A DNA stretch of 64,000 nucleotides from Owenia fusiformis (taxonomy: Eukaryota > Annelida > Polychaeta > Sabellida > Oweniidae). Both the position numbers and the translations under genes were made by a program. Under the pieces are notes generated by a model. The model worked only from the letters and a program-made list of their open reading frames with translations. It made no database searches and was not told where the DNA came from. Position 1 is the stretch's first letter, and every line of letters begins with the position of its first letter. Of this stretch, positions 48,080-61,500 are shown piece after piece. The DNA is taken from positions 14,958,931-15,022,930 of the forward strand of contig CAIIXF020000003.1 of the NCBI GenBank assembly GCA_903813345.2, given 5' to 3'.

Positions 48080-51000
48080 TTGCAGTACGGTACGGTATAT
48101 CTCGGGATTTTGATTTCGTATATCTTTATTGTAGCATCAAAAGATCAAGTTTTACTAGACATATGCCAAAATAATTATTCCATTTTCGCAAGCAACGCCA
48201 AGCTTTATCGCCTGAAGTTAATTCATGACATTTAGCTGTTAGTAACATGATACGAAAATAATTCTTAATTCTGAGAAACAGCTACAGAAATTCAATGTGT
48301 CCTTATGATCAAAGACTGCCTGTAATAAAACACGTTGCTAGAACACTCTTATTGTAATTTAAATGTCAGTATCATGATCGAACGAATTGTGTCAAATAAA
48401 ATACAAATTGAGAGCAATGAAAGAATGTTAATTTGACACGTAAACTGGGGTTTCAGGGCCCTCGATCATAAACAAAGGTTTCGATAAGTACAGAATCTAT
48501 CCATTTTTAAAAATAGTTTGTCGAAAATTGTAAAAGGTAAATGAAATTTTAGAAAATCTTGCCCAAAACCTAATCCGATGTTGGTTGCTATTGAATATGC
48601 AAAAATTGTGCGGCTGAGCGGGTTTCCTGGAATTTGACGAGATAGAAATAAAATGATAAACAAAATAAGATTACATTTACACTCAGAAGAAGTGAGTAGC
48701 TCCCATAATACTATCATAGTCTATCGTACTCGGGGATTCCCCGGTTTATTATGTCCAATCAAATTGTAGGATGTTATCACGTGAACAATCACGAGCACGT
48801 GCTTTCTAAGTGCCGCGCATGAGCAAAGTACATGTATAATTTGAAATCGTGGGAATGGCGTTTATTTCAGTTTAACTTTAGTTCCACGTCCATCATTTCA
48901 TAACTACGGTAATATCATTGAAGTTACTCGGTCCAAACTTGGATAAGATACTCATAAAACAACACCGAACACTGAGAGATCCATTTCAATGGCAAACGAG
49001 GTCTGTTTTTAAAATTGGTTATCGAACGTGCCAAAACATAGGTCATCAATGGGAAATCGTCTAATTACAGAAAATGGAAGAACGTGTTGTGAAGGTTCGA
49101 CTTTTGGAGCACATTCCCGTCCAAATACGTTTATTTTTACCGGCGCAAATTCTTTCGTGAAAGTTAAAAAATAGACAATAATATGTCCCTACAACTTCCA
49201 TTCCGTTCGCACATTAGTTCGGCTTTATTTTCATTTTGGCATGAAATGGAAAACACTTGAATCGATGGTTAAACGACCCTCCATCGTTCTCTCAATCCTT
49301 CAACAATAAATAAGGGCTGATTTTAAATCATGTTATCTAACATGTAAATCAAACATCTCAATGGTCTTCATGTCACAATAGAGTGTCATTATTCAAACAA
49401 ACATGAACGTTGTAGCGTCGCATGTGAGACCATGGCCATGGCCAACCTAACATTGATCAATTAAAAAGTCCCAAATAGGCTCTGGTTCCATGTGAGCAAT
49501 CACGGGACTTGCAAGTTTCTCATCGTGCAAAGTGGAAATTAACTTCGGTTTATACGTGGTAAGTGTGGTAAACGGCGCACCCATACAGGTGCAGACATAT
49601 GATGATCATACATTACTGCTACAATCCCAGGCTACAATGCTTGCTGCTATATACGACTGGTTTTGCACGTTAGCGTGGTAAACATGGTCAGTACTCTAAC
49701 ATATAAGCAGCCATATTAGTCCATGGTATGGCTCATAGATATTACAAATCCGTGGCACCATATATGCATAACGACATTTGAACCGATATTTAGAGGCATA
49801 TGTCCTTTTAAAATGCCATTTGGTAAAAAATATTAAGGCTTTTGGGTCGCATTATGTCTGTCATCACAAGAGGTCAAAAAACGTGAAACTTTTCATGCGC
49901 ATTTTAGTGCATTTTATGAGACTCAAATTGTAAATCGAAACTTATATATAATTTAAAGGATTAGGATTACATAGAAATATAATACTATTTTAACGTAAAT
50001 GTCATTTTTCAATTAGTGCATTGCACTAGGGTACTTTTCAACGTTTTATTATTTAGAAAAAAATAAGACAGAGCAGATGTGACCAAATTATGCGAAAAAT
50101 TCAGAAAATCTATAATTAGTAACATATTAGTTTTGTACTTATAGAAACAATATATTCACGGAAATATTTCTTGCGTTTTCAAGGGTCAAACAACGGATTA
50201 TTGTTAATGATATTCAAAACGTAATCAAATAAAAATATAAAGGATGTATCATTTAAATAATTAATCTAATTTTGGTATTGGAATGTTTACATTTTTAAAC
50301 TAGATGATTTGCATCGAGGAATAAAGAAGGCGCAGTCAAATGCGTCGCAAATATCTTAGTGTCACAATGCTGTGCTCCCACAATAAAATAACCATGCAAA
50401 GTTGTAAGAAAGTAAACATTGAATGCATTATAATATATTTCAGTTTTAATTATCGATTGTTTTATAAATGAGAACGCCAGAATGATTGATTAAGAAACCA
50501 GGAATCAACTTTCGTGGTTGACGAGTGACTATATTCAGGACGATTTGATGCAGTAGAGCAAGATTTGTGATAGTAATTTAGTTTTTTGAACTGTCCCTTG
50601 CGAAGACAAGATTTAGTTTTTGTTTCGATCATAACTTGACAAATGTTCGTTCTATTCTAAATGTAAATTTATAAGTGAGAGCCATACTGTCATTAATAAG
50701 AACCAGAAACCAACCTTCTTGATGGAGGAGTGACACCGTTAGAGACGATTTCATTCAGCAGGGCGAGATTGTGAATTATACGAAATTAAAGGTACTCATT
50801 TATATTTTATTTCATTGACTATCTATATTTTATCATCTGTGTTCACGATATGTATCGTTGTTCCAAGGTGTGACCCTATCAATCATATCAACTCACCCAT
50901 CGCGTGCAAAGTCCCAATTGGAATTGGGAGAAATTCATAGTGTTGCACACATCCAATCTTTCAGACGAGCCTCCGATATTTAAAGACGACATCGAATCAT

Positions 51001-51679
51001 TTTTTGTAAGACCGGTTCTCTCAATTTTTTCAGCAATCCAGCATCTCTCGTTTCCGATCTTTCCATTCGAGTTTTAGGAAGCCATACTTCATTTTATAAT
51101 TTGTAACTTTTTATCAAATCAGGCATTATTCATTTGTGCACAAACTCTATGTCGCCAAAGCCATGCGAATTGCACTTTTACGAATTGTTGTGAGTGTTGT
51201 AAGATACATTTTCCTTTCACGTTGTATATTGATTTGGGATAGTTGGATTTTCTTTCCATTTGGCAATGAGATCTTAGACATTTCATTTTCCTGCTATGTT
51301 TTGTCATTTTTGGTCTTTCGCATTTGGCACTCGTGCTTTCATATTCATGACATTTTGGATAGAATTTGGGACAAAATGGCTACTCCCAGGCTATATCTCT
51401 TTTGTCTTTATATCGGGTATTGCTAGAAAAACTAGTTTCTGGGTGAAATTATATGTCACATATGAAGGAGGTAATTTAATTTATACTTGAATACCATGTA
51501 TTACTCATTTCTGAGTAAATTCTATGCTGAAGAAGTAGTGAAGAAGTTCAATATCATTGTTATGTTTTATGTGGAGTGGTAGTCATTGTCCCTGGGTCGT
51601 TGCTAATTGTGAGTACTATCCATACACTTTATTTTAGGGGAGTACAAGTTTCTTTTAACTTCATTCTATATTCTGTATA

Positions 51680-52223
51680 ATCACTGCTACCCACCTAGTT
51701 ACACAGACGTATCGTCAGTATATCATGGCGGAACTACTTCCGGGACTAGGTTTCGGTAAGATTTTTTTATTTCCCGATTTACACCTACTTATAAGTCACG
51801 TTGTGGATAATAATTTGCCTCGAAGTTAAGGAAGATAGTCTTGTTTGAGAATGTGTCGATGGTTTTAGGTTTTATATGTTAACAAAGGCAAAATTCAGGT
51901 ATTTAGTCCCTCGCTTTTGTTACACTGACGAACGACCAATATCAGTGTAATATTGGCAATATTAATGCCGGTCGTCGGTGTAACAAAAGCGAGGGACTAA
52001 ATCTGTGAAATGCGTCTTCGTTAACATACCAAACCTAAAACCATCGACACATTCTCAAACTAGATTATCTCCCATAACTTCGAGCCAAATTATAATCCAC
52101 ATCGTGACTTATAAGTAGATGTAAATCGAGAAATAAAAATATCTTACCAAATTCAAATCCCGGAAGTAGTTCAGCCATGATACACTGACGATACGTCTGT
52201 GTAACTAGGTGGGTAGTAGTGAT
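51680..52223. mobile_element. 544-bp palindromic foldback element
   Basis: ATCACTGCTACCCACCTAGTTACACAGACG is mirrored at the right end, and the arms pair almost throughout, meeting near 51955 at ATATTGGCAATATT. Inner landmarks are TTAGTCCCTCGCTTTTGTTACAC and its inverse GTGTAACAAAAGCGAGGGACTAA. No coding potential. Confidence 0.85.
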
Positions 52224-52338
52224 AATATTTGAAATTTTATAAAAGGTATTCCTTTCAAATAGTGCACTCTGTGATGCTATATTGTTTTTTTATGTGAGGC
52301 GCATCCTATAACGTTTGATTAATCCAAGTTTTTATGTG

Positions 52339-52729
52339 CACGCGGTCCTAACTTCGACCGTTAATTTGAATTTTTGACCTACCGGATGTTTGAAAATCAA
52401 GGATTATGAGTCTCATTCTGGACCGTTTTTCTTCAAACTTGTTCCATTCAAAGCATAACAAAAATCCCTTTCTGATGGTACATTATTCTCTTAATAAGAG
52501 ACCCTACTTCCAGCGGCATTTTGGTCCCCAGCTGTAAGAAGGCCTTCCGACAGCTGGGGACCAAAACGCTGCGTGAACGAGGGACTCTTTACAATCAAGT
52601 AATGCACCGACAGAAAGGCAATTTTGTTTTGCTGAAGAAAAACGGTGCAGTATGAGACTCGCAATCCTTGATTTTCAAGCACCTGGTAGGTCAAAAATTC
52701 AAATTAACGGTCGAAGTTAGTACCGCGTG
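52339..52729. mobile_element. 391-bp palindromic foldback element
   Basis: CACGCGGTCCTAACTTCGACCG faces CGGTCGAAGTTAGTACCGCGTG, and the arms close on TCCCCAGCTGTAAGAAGGCCTTCCGACAGCTGGGGA-type sequence near 52535-52560. It lies 116 bp from the 544-bp palindrome but shares no sequence with it. Confidence 0.85.
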
Positions 52730-53465
52730 ATGTGGAGTATGAGGTTTTTTGAGTGCATTTTATACAGTACCACATAATAAGCGAGGAATATACTATACTG
52801 AAGAAGTTGTTATATCAGTTACGATTTATATGTGAGGTATTCGTGTTTGTGAGTATATTCATGAGGCTATTATGTTTTTGATTTTTCATGTGAGATGTTA
52901 CTTTTTTGCGAATGCATTATGTTAGGCAATATTACCTGTGATTAATAAACGAATTATTAGTTCTATATAAGAGCTTTCATGAGAGGATTGGTTTATGCGA
53001 GTGAATCCAAATGCTATAGTCACTGATTTTTATTTGAGGTATTTTGTTTTGTTTAATGAACAGTGTTCCTTTTTGTAAAATAATTTCTGGATTTTGCGAC
53101 CGTTTAAGTTTATGTACTCGAGATGCTGGAGGATGTGGGGATTATTTTAGGCATTGTCAATTAAATTGCTAAAACTGAAGGCTTTAGGTTTGCAGTGGGA
53201 TGCTGACCCTTTTAAACGTTAAACGAATTATAATATCTATCTCAAAGCATTAAGACCAAATTCTAAATATTGTATATCTAATATACTATTAGTATTGTTA
53301 TGAGTATTGGCTCACAATTTGTATTTTTATTCAATTTGTGTTGTAATGACTCGAATATAATGAGGTGCTACTTGGTGTAATGGTCTGGGAATGATGTTTA
53401 TACTTAGCTCGTGGGTCGGGAGGGGTTGATAGACGTTTGACTTTGGGATTGCTAGTGTTTCTTAT

Positions 53466-53600
53466 GTCACCACCAAGAGTGGTATGACATATTGTTATAG
53501 TTTCCAACATAAAGTCCATTGACAGTACATATTCGGCGTTCGGTGTATGTAACGAATATGCGTTGGCATTTTGCATGTTAATGCTTTGATATTCCCTTAT
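53466..53600. repeat. TGTCACCACC repeat, partner at 26462-26610
   Basis: TGTCACCACCA, AGTGGT, GACATATTGTTAT and later GGCATTTTGCATGT and AATGCTTTG occur in the same order at 26462-26610. The left end forms a short hairpin (TCACCAC with GTGGTGA in the other copy). Confidence 0.6.
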
Positions 53601-54397
53601 ATTAGTATACTCTTGAACACATTCCATTTGTTGCTGTGCCTTTTCCATTTCCACTTGTGCGTTCATGTTTTGTTACTTCAGAATTCTGATTTTTTATTAA
53701 TGTGTAACAAACAGTATAATATAACAACAATTATATTTGTCACTGCGATGCATTACATCGATTCATTTTTACATTATTGCCGACATTTCTCAAAGATCCA
53801 TGTAGTCAAATGTTGAAGATATGGTCCTTATATAAGCAACCAATTCATGTTCAACCATATGCAACAATTTTCAATCGCAGACGGTATTAGACAAGGAAGA
53901 ACAACGAGTCTCCCTTTATTGGCAATTGACCCCTGAATACGGCTGTCCATATCTCAAAATGTATTACTACTAATTTAGTAAAATACTGACATATTATAAC
54001 CATATGTTATTCACAGGTAATAAAGGTGCCAATATATTGATTGCTTCACCAATATCTCCAAAACGACATGAAATGTTGAAACCTTGATTTTTTATATATA
54101 AGGTATTTCAAGGAACACATACCGCAAAATTATAGCCAAGAAACTTGATGTATATATTAAAAATATTTTCATGTGATCTTCTTTTAATGTTTGTACTTTA
54201 AATTATGAAAAAAATACGAAAAACGTTTTACACGTTTTTTGACCTCTGATAATGACATGCATTATTCGGCCTAAAAGCCCGCCGTATTTATCACGGCTAT
54301 ACAAAAATAAAACGCGGGACACATGTAGGTATCTAAATATAAGCTCAAATATCATTATGCAGATATGGTGCCACCAACTCCTTAATTAGACGTCCTA

Positions 54398-55197
54398 GAA
54401 AGGACCTTATACACCCTCCATTGGGATCTCCCCATGAGAAAAAAATAATTCATCTGATTTTTCAAAATAAAAATACTGCTTTTATTATTACATTTATATG
54501 TACACTAGTATCTTTTTGACCTATATTCAGCACTGTTTTGATAAATGGGCCACTTATTAGGGCCAATATTCAATCATAAAGTGTACAGGGGTCGAGATGC
54601 CAAACCAGGAAGTGTTTTTGTGTCTGTCAAAATCCATTTGCATCCTACACATCCCTACATCTTATCCAAATATATTATTAATTAATGAAACATAACAGTA
54701 TAATCTTTGGATTTACAAAGTTGTATGGGATTTCATAAGTGTAAAAGTTGCTTTTGAAGCATTTTCCTATAGCCATTTTGTAGGAAAAAAATGATGAAAA
54801 AAATGTCTAAGCCTTTAATTTGAAGTATGACCTGAATCGATTGCAAACTTTATATTTGCACATCTGATGTGATATACCATTAGTGTCATATTGTGAAATT
54901 ATTTAATTTGCAATCGATTCAGGTCATAGTGTATTTTAGGTATTTTTGTGAAAATCAATAGAAACCAATGGCCTCCATTGGAATCTGATGATATCCACAT
55001 GTTAAGTCAATGGAGCACATCCAATGGCAAGTCAATACACCCTTGCTGAACTTAATGACCTCAACCTCAGCCCATGTGGGTCCAAACGCTTAAATATTTT
55101 CCACAGTATTATGTGACATTGTATTCTTTATGTTACACCTAAAATGATTCATTTTGTTCATGGGGAGATCATAATGGCGGGTGCACTAGATCCTTTC
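54398..55197 (+). mobile_element. Dispersed MITE (ATCTCCCCATGA family), complete copy
   Basis: The terminal repeats begin GAAAGGAC/GAAAGGAT and run into CACCC-x-CCATT and GATCTCCCCATGA, about 40 bp with mismatches. The body is non-coding and contains an internal inverted pair around AATCGATTGCAAA. This copy defines the ends of the family. Confidence 0.75.
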
Positions 55198-55493
55198 ATA
55201 CCGTGGACTATATGGGACTTAGAAATTTATCTTTCTGCAAATGTGATGGAAATGTTCTTATATACGTGTAAGCGTTGTAATCGGGGCACTGAATTCATTG
55301 AATAATTTTTTCACATTTTTCACATATCACTGCTCAGTATCAAGCAAAGGTAACGACCGTAACCTTCGCATCTAAGATGGCGGACGGGTATTGTCTATTT
55401 CGATATTTTTAGTTTTCATCGAATGAACTACTTTATATTTGACCTTATTAATAAGTGAATTGAAGTTTGGTGTTTCGCAAAACATATACTTAT

Positions 55494-55685
55494 CAGGCCC
55501 GTAGCCAGGATTTGCCTGAGGTAGCGGTTTTACCAATGGGAAGGGAGTTTTTGCCGTTTTTTGCCAAGGGGGAGCTTTAGACAGTTTTGGCAAAAAAATC
55601 ATGCGAAAAGTGTTCAGAATGGTGAAAAACTGCATAATTTTGAAAGAATTTCTGACCAGGGGCGGGGGGAGCGGCCGCTCCCTTC
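55494..55685. mobile_element. CAGGCCCGTAGCCAG MITE, right end lost
   Basis: The left end is intact and the core ATGGTGAAAAACTGCATAATTTTGA matches 23306-23502, but the right terminal repeat is replaced after about 55685. Confidence 0.7.
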
Positions 55686-56266
55686 GCTCATAAGGTGGAT
55701 TAGATAGTACTAGTATGGTTTCATGCTCAATATCGCTATGACTCCCTACCAATAATTATGTCTAAACGAAATAAGTATTTAAATTCACTTATAAACAACG
55801 TTTTATAGTAAATTTTACTTTATTTATTTATTTATTTATATGGTCAGTCTTACAAATAAATAATAAAATATAAAAAACTAATTACAATTTTACCCAGCCC
55901 AATTTGAGCTTATTAACCATTGTTAACAATAGTTAACAGGTTAACCACTGTTAACAATAGTTACCCTTTCAGACATCAGAAGATTTTTTAAGATTTAGCT
56001 GACTTAATCAAAACATAAAAGAGTGGTATTGATATGGAGAACTGAATTCAACAATGTTTTTCTCTTAAACCAACCATTGAAAACATTCATGTAATGTTGA
56101 CTGATTGACAACAATTTGATGCGAAAATTATTTAGAAATATTTTATATAATTGTTTTTCTTAAAATTTTTTTGTTTTTTAGAGCAATTGTTTTTGCTCCT
56201 TTCTACCAATTCTTGAGAATGAAATAAAATGTCTTTCCGAACCTTGTTGGAACAAAATAGCATATA

Positions 56267-57294
56267 CCAGGTCGATCAATAAGTTCATAGAAAATGTCTC
56301 TAAAATTGTGAGTATTTGCTCAAGAGATGAAATTTTCACAAGGTTTGGGAAATGTATTTCACTGTAGGTTCTGTCAGTTTCATTCTGATCCATGATGTGT
56401 TCATTGATTGGCGGTTGCTATAGTAACCCGTAAAATGGGTACGCGGTGCAACATTTAATAGCGATGCTTTATGTTTTTATCAAAGCATTTATTTCATAAT
56501 ATATCATATTATATATTATGCTAACATTTTGCCTTCATAACAGTATACCAAATGTACCCACCTAAGTGTTCTAGTAACAGTTATATTAGATATTCAAAAT
56601 ATTTCCCATTGTGGAGAATATAGAGTTCATGTCTTTTAACCCAATCTTGGTACACTTTTCTGAAGCCATCGGGGAACATTTTCCTCAGTGCAGCTTGGAC
56701 AGCATGATGCAGCTCATCAACCCTATGGAATCTTACACCTCGGAGCTCTTCCTTCAGCTTGCCAAAGACTCCATAATCTAGAGGAGCCTTGTCAGGTGAG
56801 TATCGAGCTTGGTCAAGGACGCTCATAGATAATGTTTCTCGGATAGTATCCTGCACTACCTGATGCGATGGTGCGTTATCTTAATGGAAAACCTGGCCTT
56901 CATTGCGTTTCTTCTCAGAGTTTGTTGTCACAATTATTTTATGACATTAAGGGAACGATCTGTGATGTCATAATAGGAATGAGTATACATTTGTGATATC
57001 ATACATGGAATTGTTTCCATAGCAACAATGTGGAAAACAAAACGGTCTGACAGTTATTTCAAAGTAGTAATTCCACATCATGCTTGTTGGAAATTATGGT
57101 TTTTTAACTGCACCACATGCGTGTTGTACGAGTTACCATGGCAACCATTTATCAAAAAATATTGTGTTATTGTTCATGCAACTTATGGAACAAATAATCA
57201 GATAAATTGTCTACATTCTGTGCAAATTTGGCATGGTTTGAGTGAAAACTCTCAATTTAAGAGATATTTTCCATGAACTTATTGGTCGACCTGG
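56267..57294 (-). mobile_element. Decayed mariner-like transposon
   Basis: Terminal repeats CCAGGTCGATCAATAAGTTC and GAACTTATTGGTCGACCTGG are flanked by TA duplications (56265-56266 and 57295-57296). At 1028 bp it is shorter than a typical full mariner (about 1.3 kb), and most of the transposase is missing. The precise empty site in the related element at 27486-28150 proves insertion into an existing repeat. Confidence 0.9.
56581..56892 (-). pseudogene. Mariner transposase, C-terminal remnant
   Basis: The frame ending at 56581 includes DNAPSH (second catalytic Asp region), then YSPDKAPLDYGVFGKLKEELRG with the third Asp, and a tail WVKRHELYILHNGKYFEYL typical of mariner transposases. A TAA sits just before the DNAPSH Asp codon, and no N-terminal DNA-binding domain or first Asp was found upstream. 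The spacing between the two Asp residues is 33, one less than the usual 34. Non-functional. Confidence 0.85.
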
Positions 57295-58365
57295 TACCAC
57301 ACGTTTTTAGACCTCTCAATATCATAGTTATACAAAGGAATTTTTGGTTGATTTTAAAAAAGTATTCAAAAAATTAAAACAAAAACCTCCCAAAATAGAT
57401 AAAAATCAAGATAAACATTTTATTTCATTAAAAAGATACTTTTTAAAAATCAACCAAAATTTCCTTTGTACAATTACAATATTGAGAGACCTAAACATGT
57501 TTTGTTCTAATGAGGTTCGGAAAGATGTTTCATTTCACTCTGGAAACATGATACCAAGAACAAAACAAGTGTTTGATGTGTTTTCTAAAACAATATAGAT
57601 GAAAGTATACATATATTTTTCAAATTATATTGTAAACAAAAGATGACCATTTAATTGACGATGTGTTTAATTTTTAGATTTTTTAGGTTTAAGAGAAAAG
57701 TGTGTTCAAAAAGTTCTCCATATCGATACCACTCCTTTGCAAAATCAACCTTAAAAAGGTCATTGAATGTCAATCGAAGATCAAATCAAATCCCAAATCT
57801 AAAGTCAGGTAAAAGATTTTGAAATTCAGTTGAAAAATACCTTTTAACCTTTTTTGAGCTTCAATATGTTTCCATGTCAATATGTTGCCATGGTAACAGA
57901 TGTTGGCAGAAGGGAACATACCATGTTTATTTATATTGACAGTAAAAATTAAAAGTCAGTCTAAACCAGTACAGTTGTAAGAAATTGTTACAGAATTTGT
58001 TACAGACGCCGAACGCCGAAACTAAATTATATAGATAATTGTATAGATTTCTACAAATTCTCGTCTTATACTAACAGTTTGCATGAAGAAATATTTTTCG
58101 TATAGTATATACAAAAAAGCGTCTATATTGATACACACATAGTCGGGCCTTGTATGGATTTATTAAAGCAGTGTTTAAAGCAGGATCACATATATCTAAA
58201 AGGTGACAGAATTGCATGTAATATTTTCAGTTGACCTACCCATGTATTCTTCATCGAATAGAAAGTGTGAATTTATAGAGATTTTCTCAATTCATATGGC
58301 AAGGAATTACATGAGCCCAAAATATTAAATAATACGTTTTTTGGAAACGTTGCTCCCAACAAGAC

Positions 58366-58535
58366 CGGTTTGAAAGAAATGATGGTCCCCCATGGATTAT
58401 GGTCCCCTTTCCTAACGGCCCTTATACTGGCTCTGATTGTGTATAGGATAATAAGGGAGAGTTGTTATTAGGTCACCATATAAATCAATGGAGAGTAGGA
58501 CAATAATTTGGTAGGACCTCCTACCCTTTTACACC
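58366..58535. repeat. CCGGTG-type MITE beside the AO/XDH stop codon
   Basis: Matches 7040-7211 (ATGGTCCCC, TAGGTCACCATA, GAGAGTAGGAC, CTACCCTTT). It ends within about 5 bp of the AO/XDH stop at 58540, so it would form the start of that gene's 3' UTR. Confidence 0.65.
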
Positions 58536-58539
58536 TGTT

Positions 58540-61500
58540 TTAAATATTTATTTTGGTTGAGCATAGTGTGTGAATCTGCTCTGCATTAGCTGGACAGTTA
58601 AGTTGGAAAGGTCCCTCTATTCCTGCATCTTTACGAGCTGCTGCTATGGCATCCTTAATGGCAAACATTGCAGCAATACTCATGTGTAGAGGGGGCTCCC
58701 CAACAGCCTGCAATTTAAAACAAACATTCTTCTTACACTCGGTGATATATATACATGCCAATTACACACAGAATGTCATCATATTTGTTGGATTATCTAC
58801 AGGGATGCATCGAATAAATGCTAGATAACACAAAAACTTTTACATTGATATTTCTTGTATTTCTTAGCACATGCGCAGGTACAAACATGAGAGCACTATT
58901 GCTTAATACAACTATAATTGAAACTAGGATAACAATGTTGCTTATTCTCAAGTTAAAACAATATTCCATTTGGGTCACATGAACCTTATTTTTGTTACTT
59001 ACATTGAGGACATACATTCATTCATTGCACTTTTGTAATATTTAGGTCAATTGAATTGTATTTTTTAACGTTAGGTGCATATTGATTGTAATTTTTAATA
59101 TTGTTGGTCATATGGATTATAATCTTTTGTAGGCCTAACACTGTTGTCAGATGAATGGTACTTTTGTAACTTTGAATTGTACGTGAGTAACATTCTTGTC
59201 ATATGAATTGTATTTTGTAACTACTGTGGCATATGAATCGTACCTTCGTAACATTGCATTGTACCTTTGTAACATTGTTGTCATATCTTGATATTTGTAC
59301 TTTTTTAACTTCAATGACATAGTAATGAAGTGTACGTTAGTAATATTGGGTATATAACAATCGTATTTTTACGTATACTAATGTGACCTGAATATTTAGA
59401 TTAATACCTTAGATCCATAGAGAACTGCCTCGTCACTATGACTTGCTAAAATCTGCATGTTGAACTTAGTGGGTATATCTCTGACACCAGGAATCTTGTA
59501 TGTAGTTGCGTCCTTTGTAAGCAATTTACCCTTATTATCGTATACTACTTGTTCTGATACAAAACATCCATATCCCTACACAATTTCAGAACACATGTAT
59601 CACATAAACTAGATATATCAACAATTTCATATTGTCCCTATTCCTTTTAAAACTGAGTAAATGGATATTATACATATTAACCTTTGAATATACATTTAGA
59701 TCTCATAATTTTTACTTTATTCTACCCATTAAAAAAAAAAAAAACAGTGAACGACAAATCGAAATCTGGATAACTATACCTTTAGTCACAAATTAAAATT
59801 ATATGATATTATTCATAATATCCTACCATAATGAAGGCTCCCTCCATCTGGCCTATATCTATGGTAGGGTTCAAACTTCTACCAAAGTCCATCACACCAT
59901 CGACTTGTATCACCTGTATGCGTACAACATAAAAATGAATGCATGAGATCGAGAATGATGTCATCATTTACAGGACCCATGAAATATATGAGTATTTGTA
60001 TACATTCCAAAAACAATGATTTTTTACATATTTTCATATATAGTCTATTTAATGGTCAAACAAATGAGCGAAAATCGCATTATGGCTTCAAAGTATCACA
60101 CTTAGACGTGGACTGACAGTATTCTTCTAGTTTCCATGGAAAATCTCTTCAAACTATCACAAGATCCAACGCAAAAATGACAGAAGGAAATAAAGTCCTT
60201 CCACAGAATTGAGTAATTTGTCGAGCTTGTAAGAATCAAAATTAAACAGCCTTATCGTAAAGACGAGAACCGCACAAGTACTTTTATCATTCCTGCAAAC
60301 TCAAAATGTAAAATTTTTCGACAAAATATTACTGACACGGTGTGCTCCAGTGAGGCAGTCTACCTCAACCTCAACAGCTGCAGCCCCATATAAGTAATAC
60401 TTGCTGAAGTTGCCCTCACGTGGCTTTTCCAAATCCCAGTGGTTCTCCTTAGGGTGGAAGTAAAACCCTGTTGCAGAGAGGCTCGTACAATCATTGTATG
60501 CTGCAAGAACCTTCGGTAGAAAAAACAAGTATTGACAGTGTAGCTCGGCTTAGAGCTGCACATACATGTAGGTCATGTAAAAATGTAACTTGCCATTTTT
60601 ATTTAGATTTAACATGGTCACCAAATAAGATTACATAATGAACAATTCTGTTATTTTGAAGAATAAGAATGTTACAAAGAGTATTTGAACAATGGCCTGG
60701 ACTAATTCCTTTCCCAAAGAAGATTGGTTCCAAGAGTGCAACATCGACATTCTTTCCATTATATGGGCATGTCGTGATAGAAAATCCGAATTCAAACAGC
60801 CGCCATTTTGTTCATTTCAACATTTGGTCTTATTTCCTAACAAAGAATTCCAAAACTCACAAGAAATGATCGAGATATTGGTTCGAATCTTTTGAATTGT
60901 TTATATACAAAATTTATTTTGAATCTATAGTCGGTTTAAACTTTAGAAAATAACGACATTTCGACGTTTTCATTGTTGGGCAATATCGAGTTTCGATCCT
61001 GGGAGCCAGTCCTCCTTGACCTTACCCAATCTTTCCATTGTCCGTTTTGATTTTCTGCCTTATATGGGCCGAGTCTCTTCATTAATTTCTCACAGGCATT
61101 CTGAAAGCAAGTGATATAGACTAATGATCATGATCTTACTCAAATAACTAACAAATTAATGTTGCATTATTATTAACAGACAATCTTTCGTAGTACTGTG
61201 TATCCTTAATATGGTTTGTCCTGTTATATAGCAATAGTACAATAACGTCATTTCGAAGGAAATATATAAGGGTTACGTACTGGGAGGTTTTGGATATGGG
61301 GTTAATCCAGAGGGAGATATGCATATCTACCTGAGGGACCGTAGGGTCCAAACCGACCGTACAAAACTGCTTTATCCTATGCCAAGTAGAGTTTTCAGGG
61401 GCATATGGCCATTTCAATAGTACAAAGTGTAAAAATAAACAAATCATTCATATGCAAAGTCATTTTATTGCATTACCGGAAGCGGGAAGATATGCACCGG

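Larger units (their letters stand above)
56024..57735 (+). mobile_element. Dispersed element with a mariner insertion
   Basis: The left end AGTGGTATTGATATGGAGAACT is mirrored at the right by AGTTCTCCATATCGATACCACT. Without the mariner the element is about 0.68 kb. It includes a strong internal hairpin (GGAATTTTTGGTTGATTTTAAAAA against TTTTAAAAATCAACCAAAATTTCC at about 57333-57470). It also matches 27486-28150, which shows the empty mariner site. Confidence 0.8.
46449..58539. other. 12-kb gene-free interval between gene B and the AO/XDH gene
   Basis: No host exon was recognised. The stretch 46449-46760 should hold the gene B promoter, and TTTGACGTCAAA near 46570 resembles a CRE-like palindrome, but no core promoter is certain. 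The rest holds repeats listed separately (47419, 51680, 52339, 53466, 54398, 55494, 56024, 58366) and AT-rich unique sequence. From 48100 to 51600 I see nothing beyond short unsupported reading frames. Confidence 0.55.

Noticed and set aside
51119-51490. Overlapping frames including one rich in Phe, Ile and Leu (51136-51426).
   Set aside because: Could pass for a membrane protein, but such frames arise readily in T-rich DNA, and no known motif or repeat of the frame was seen.
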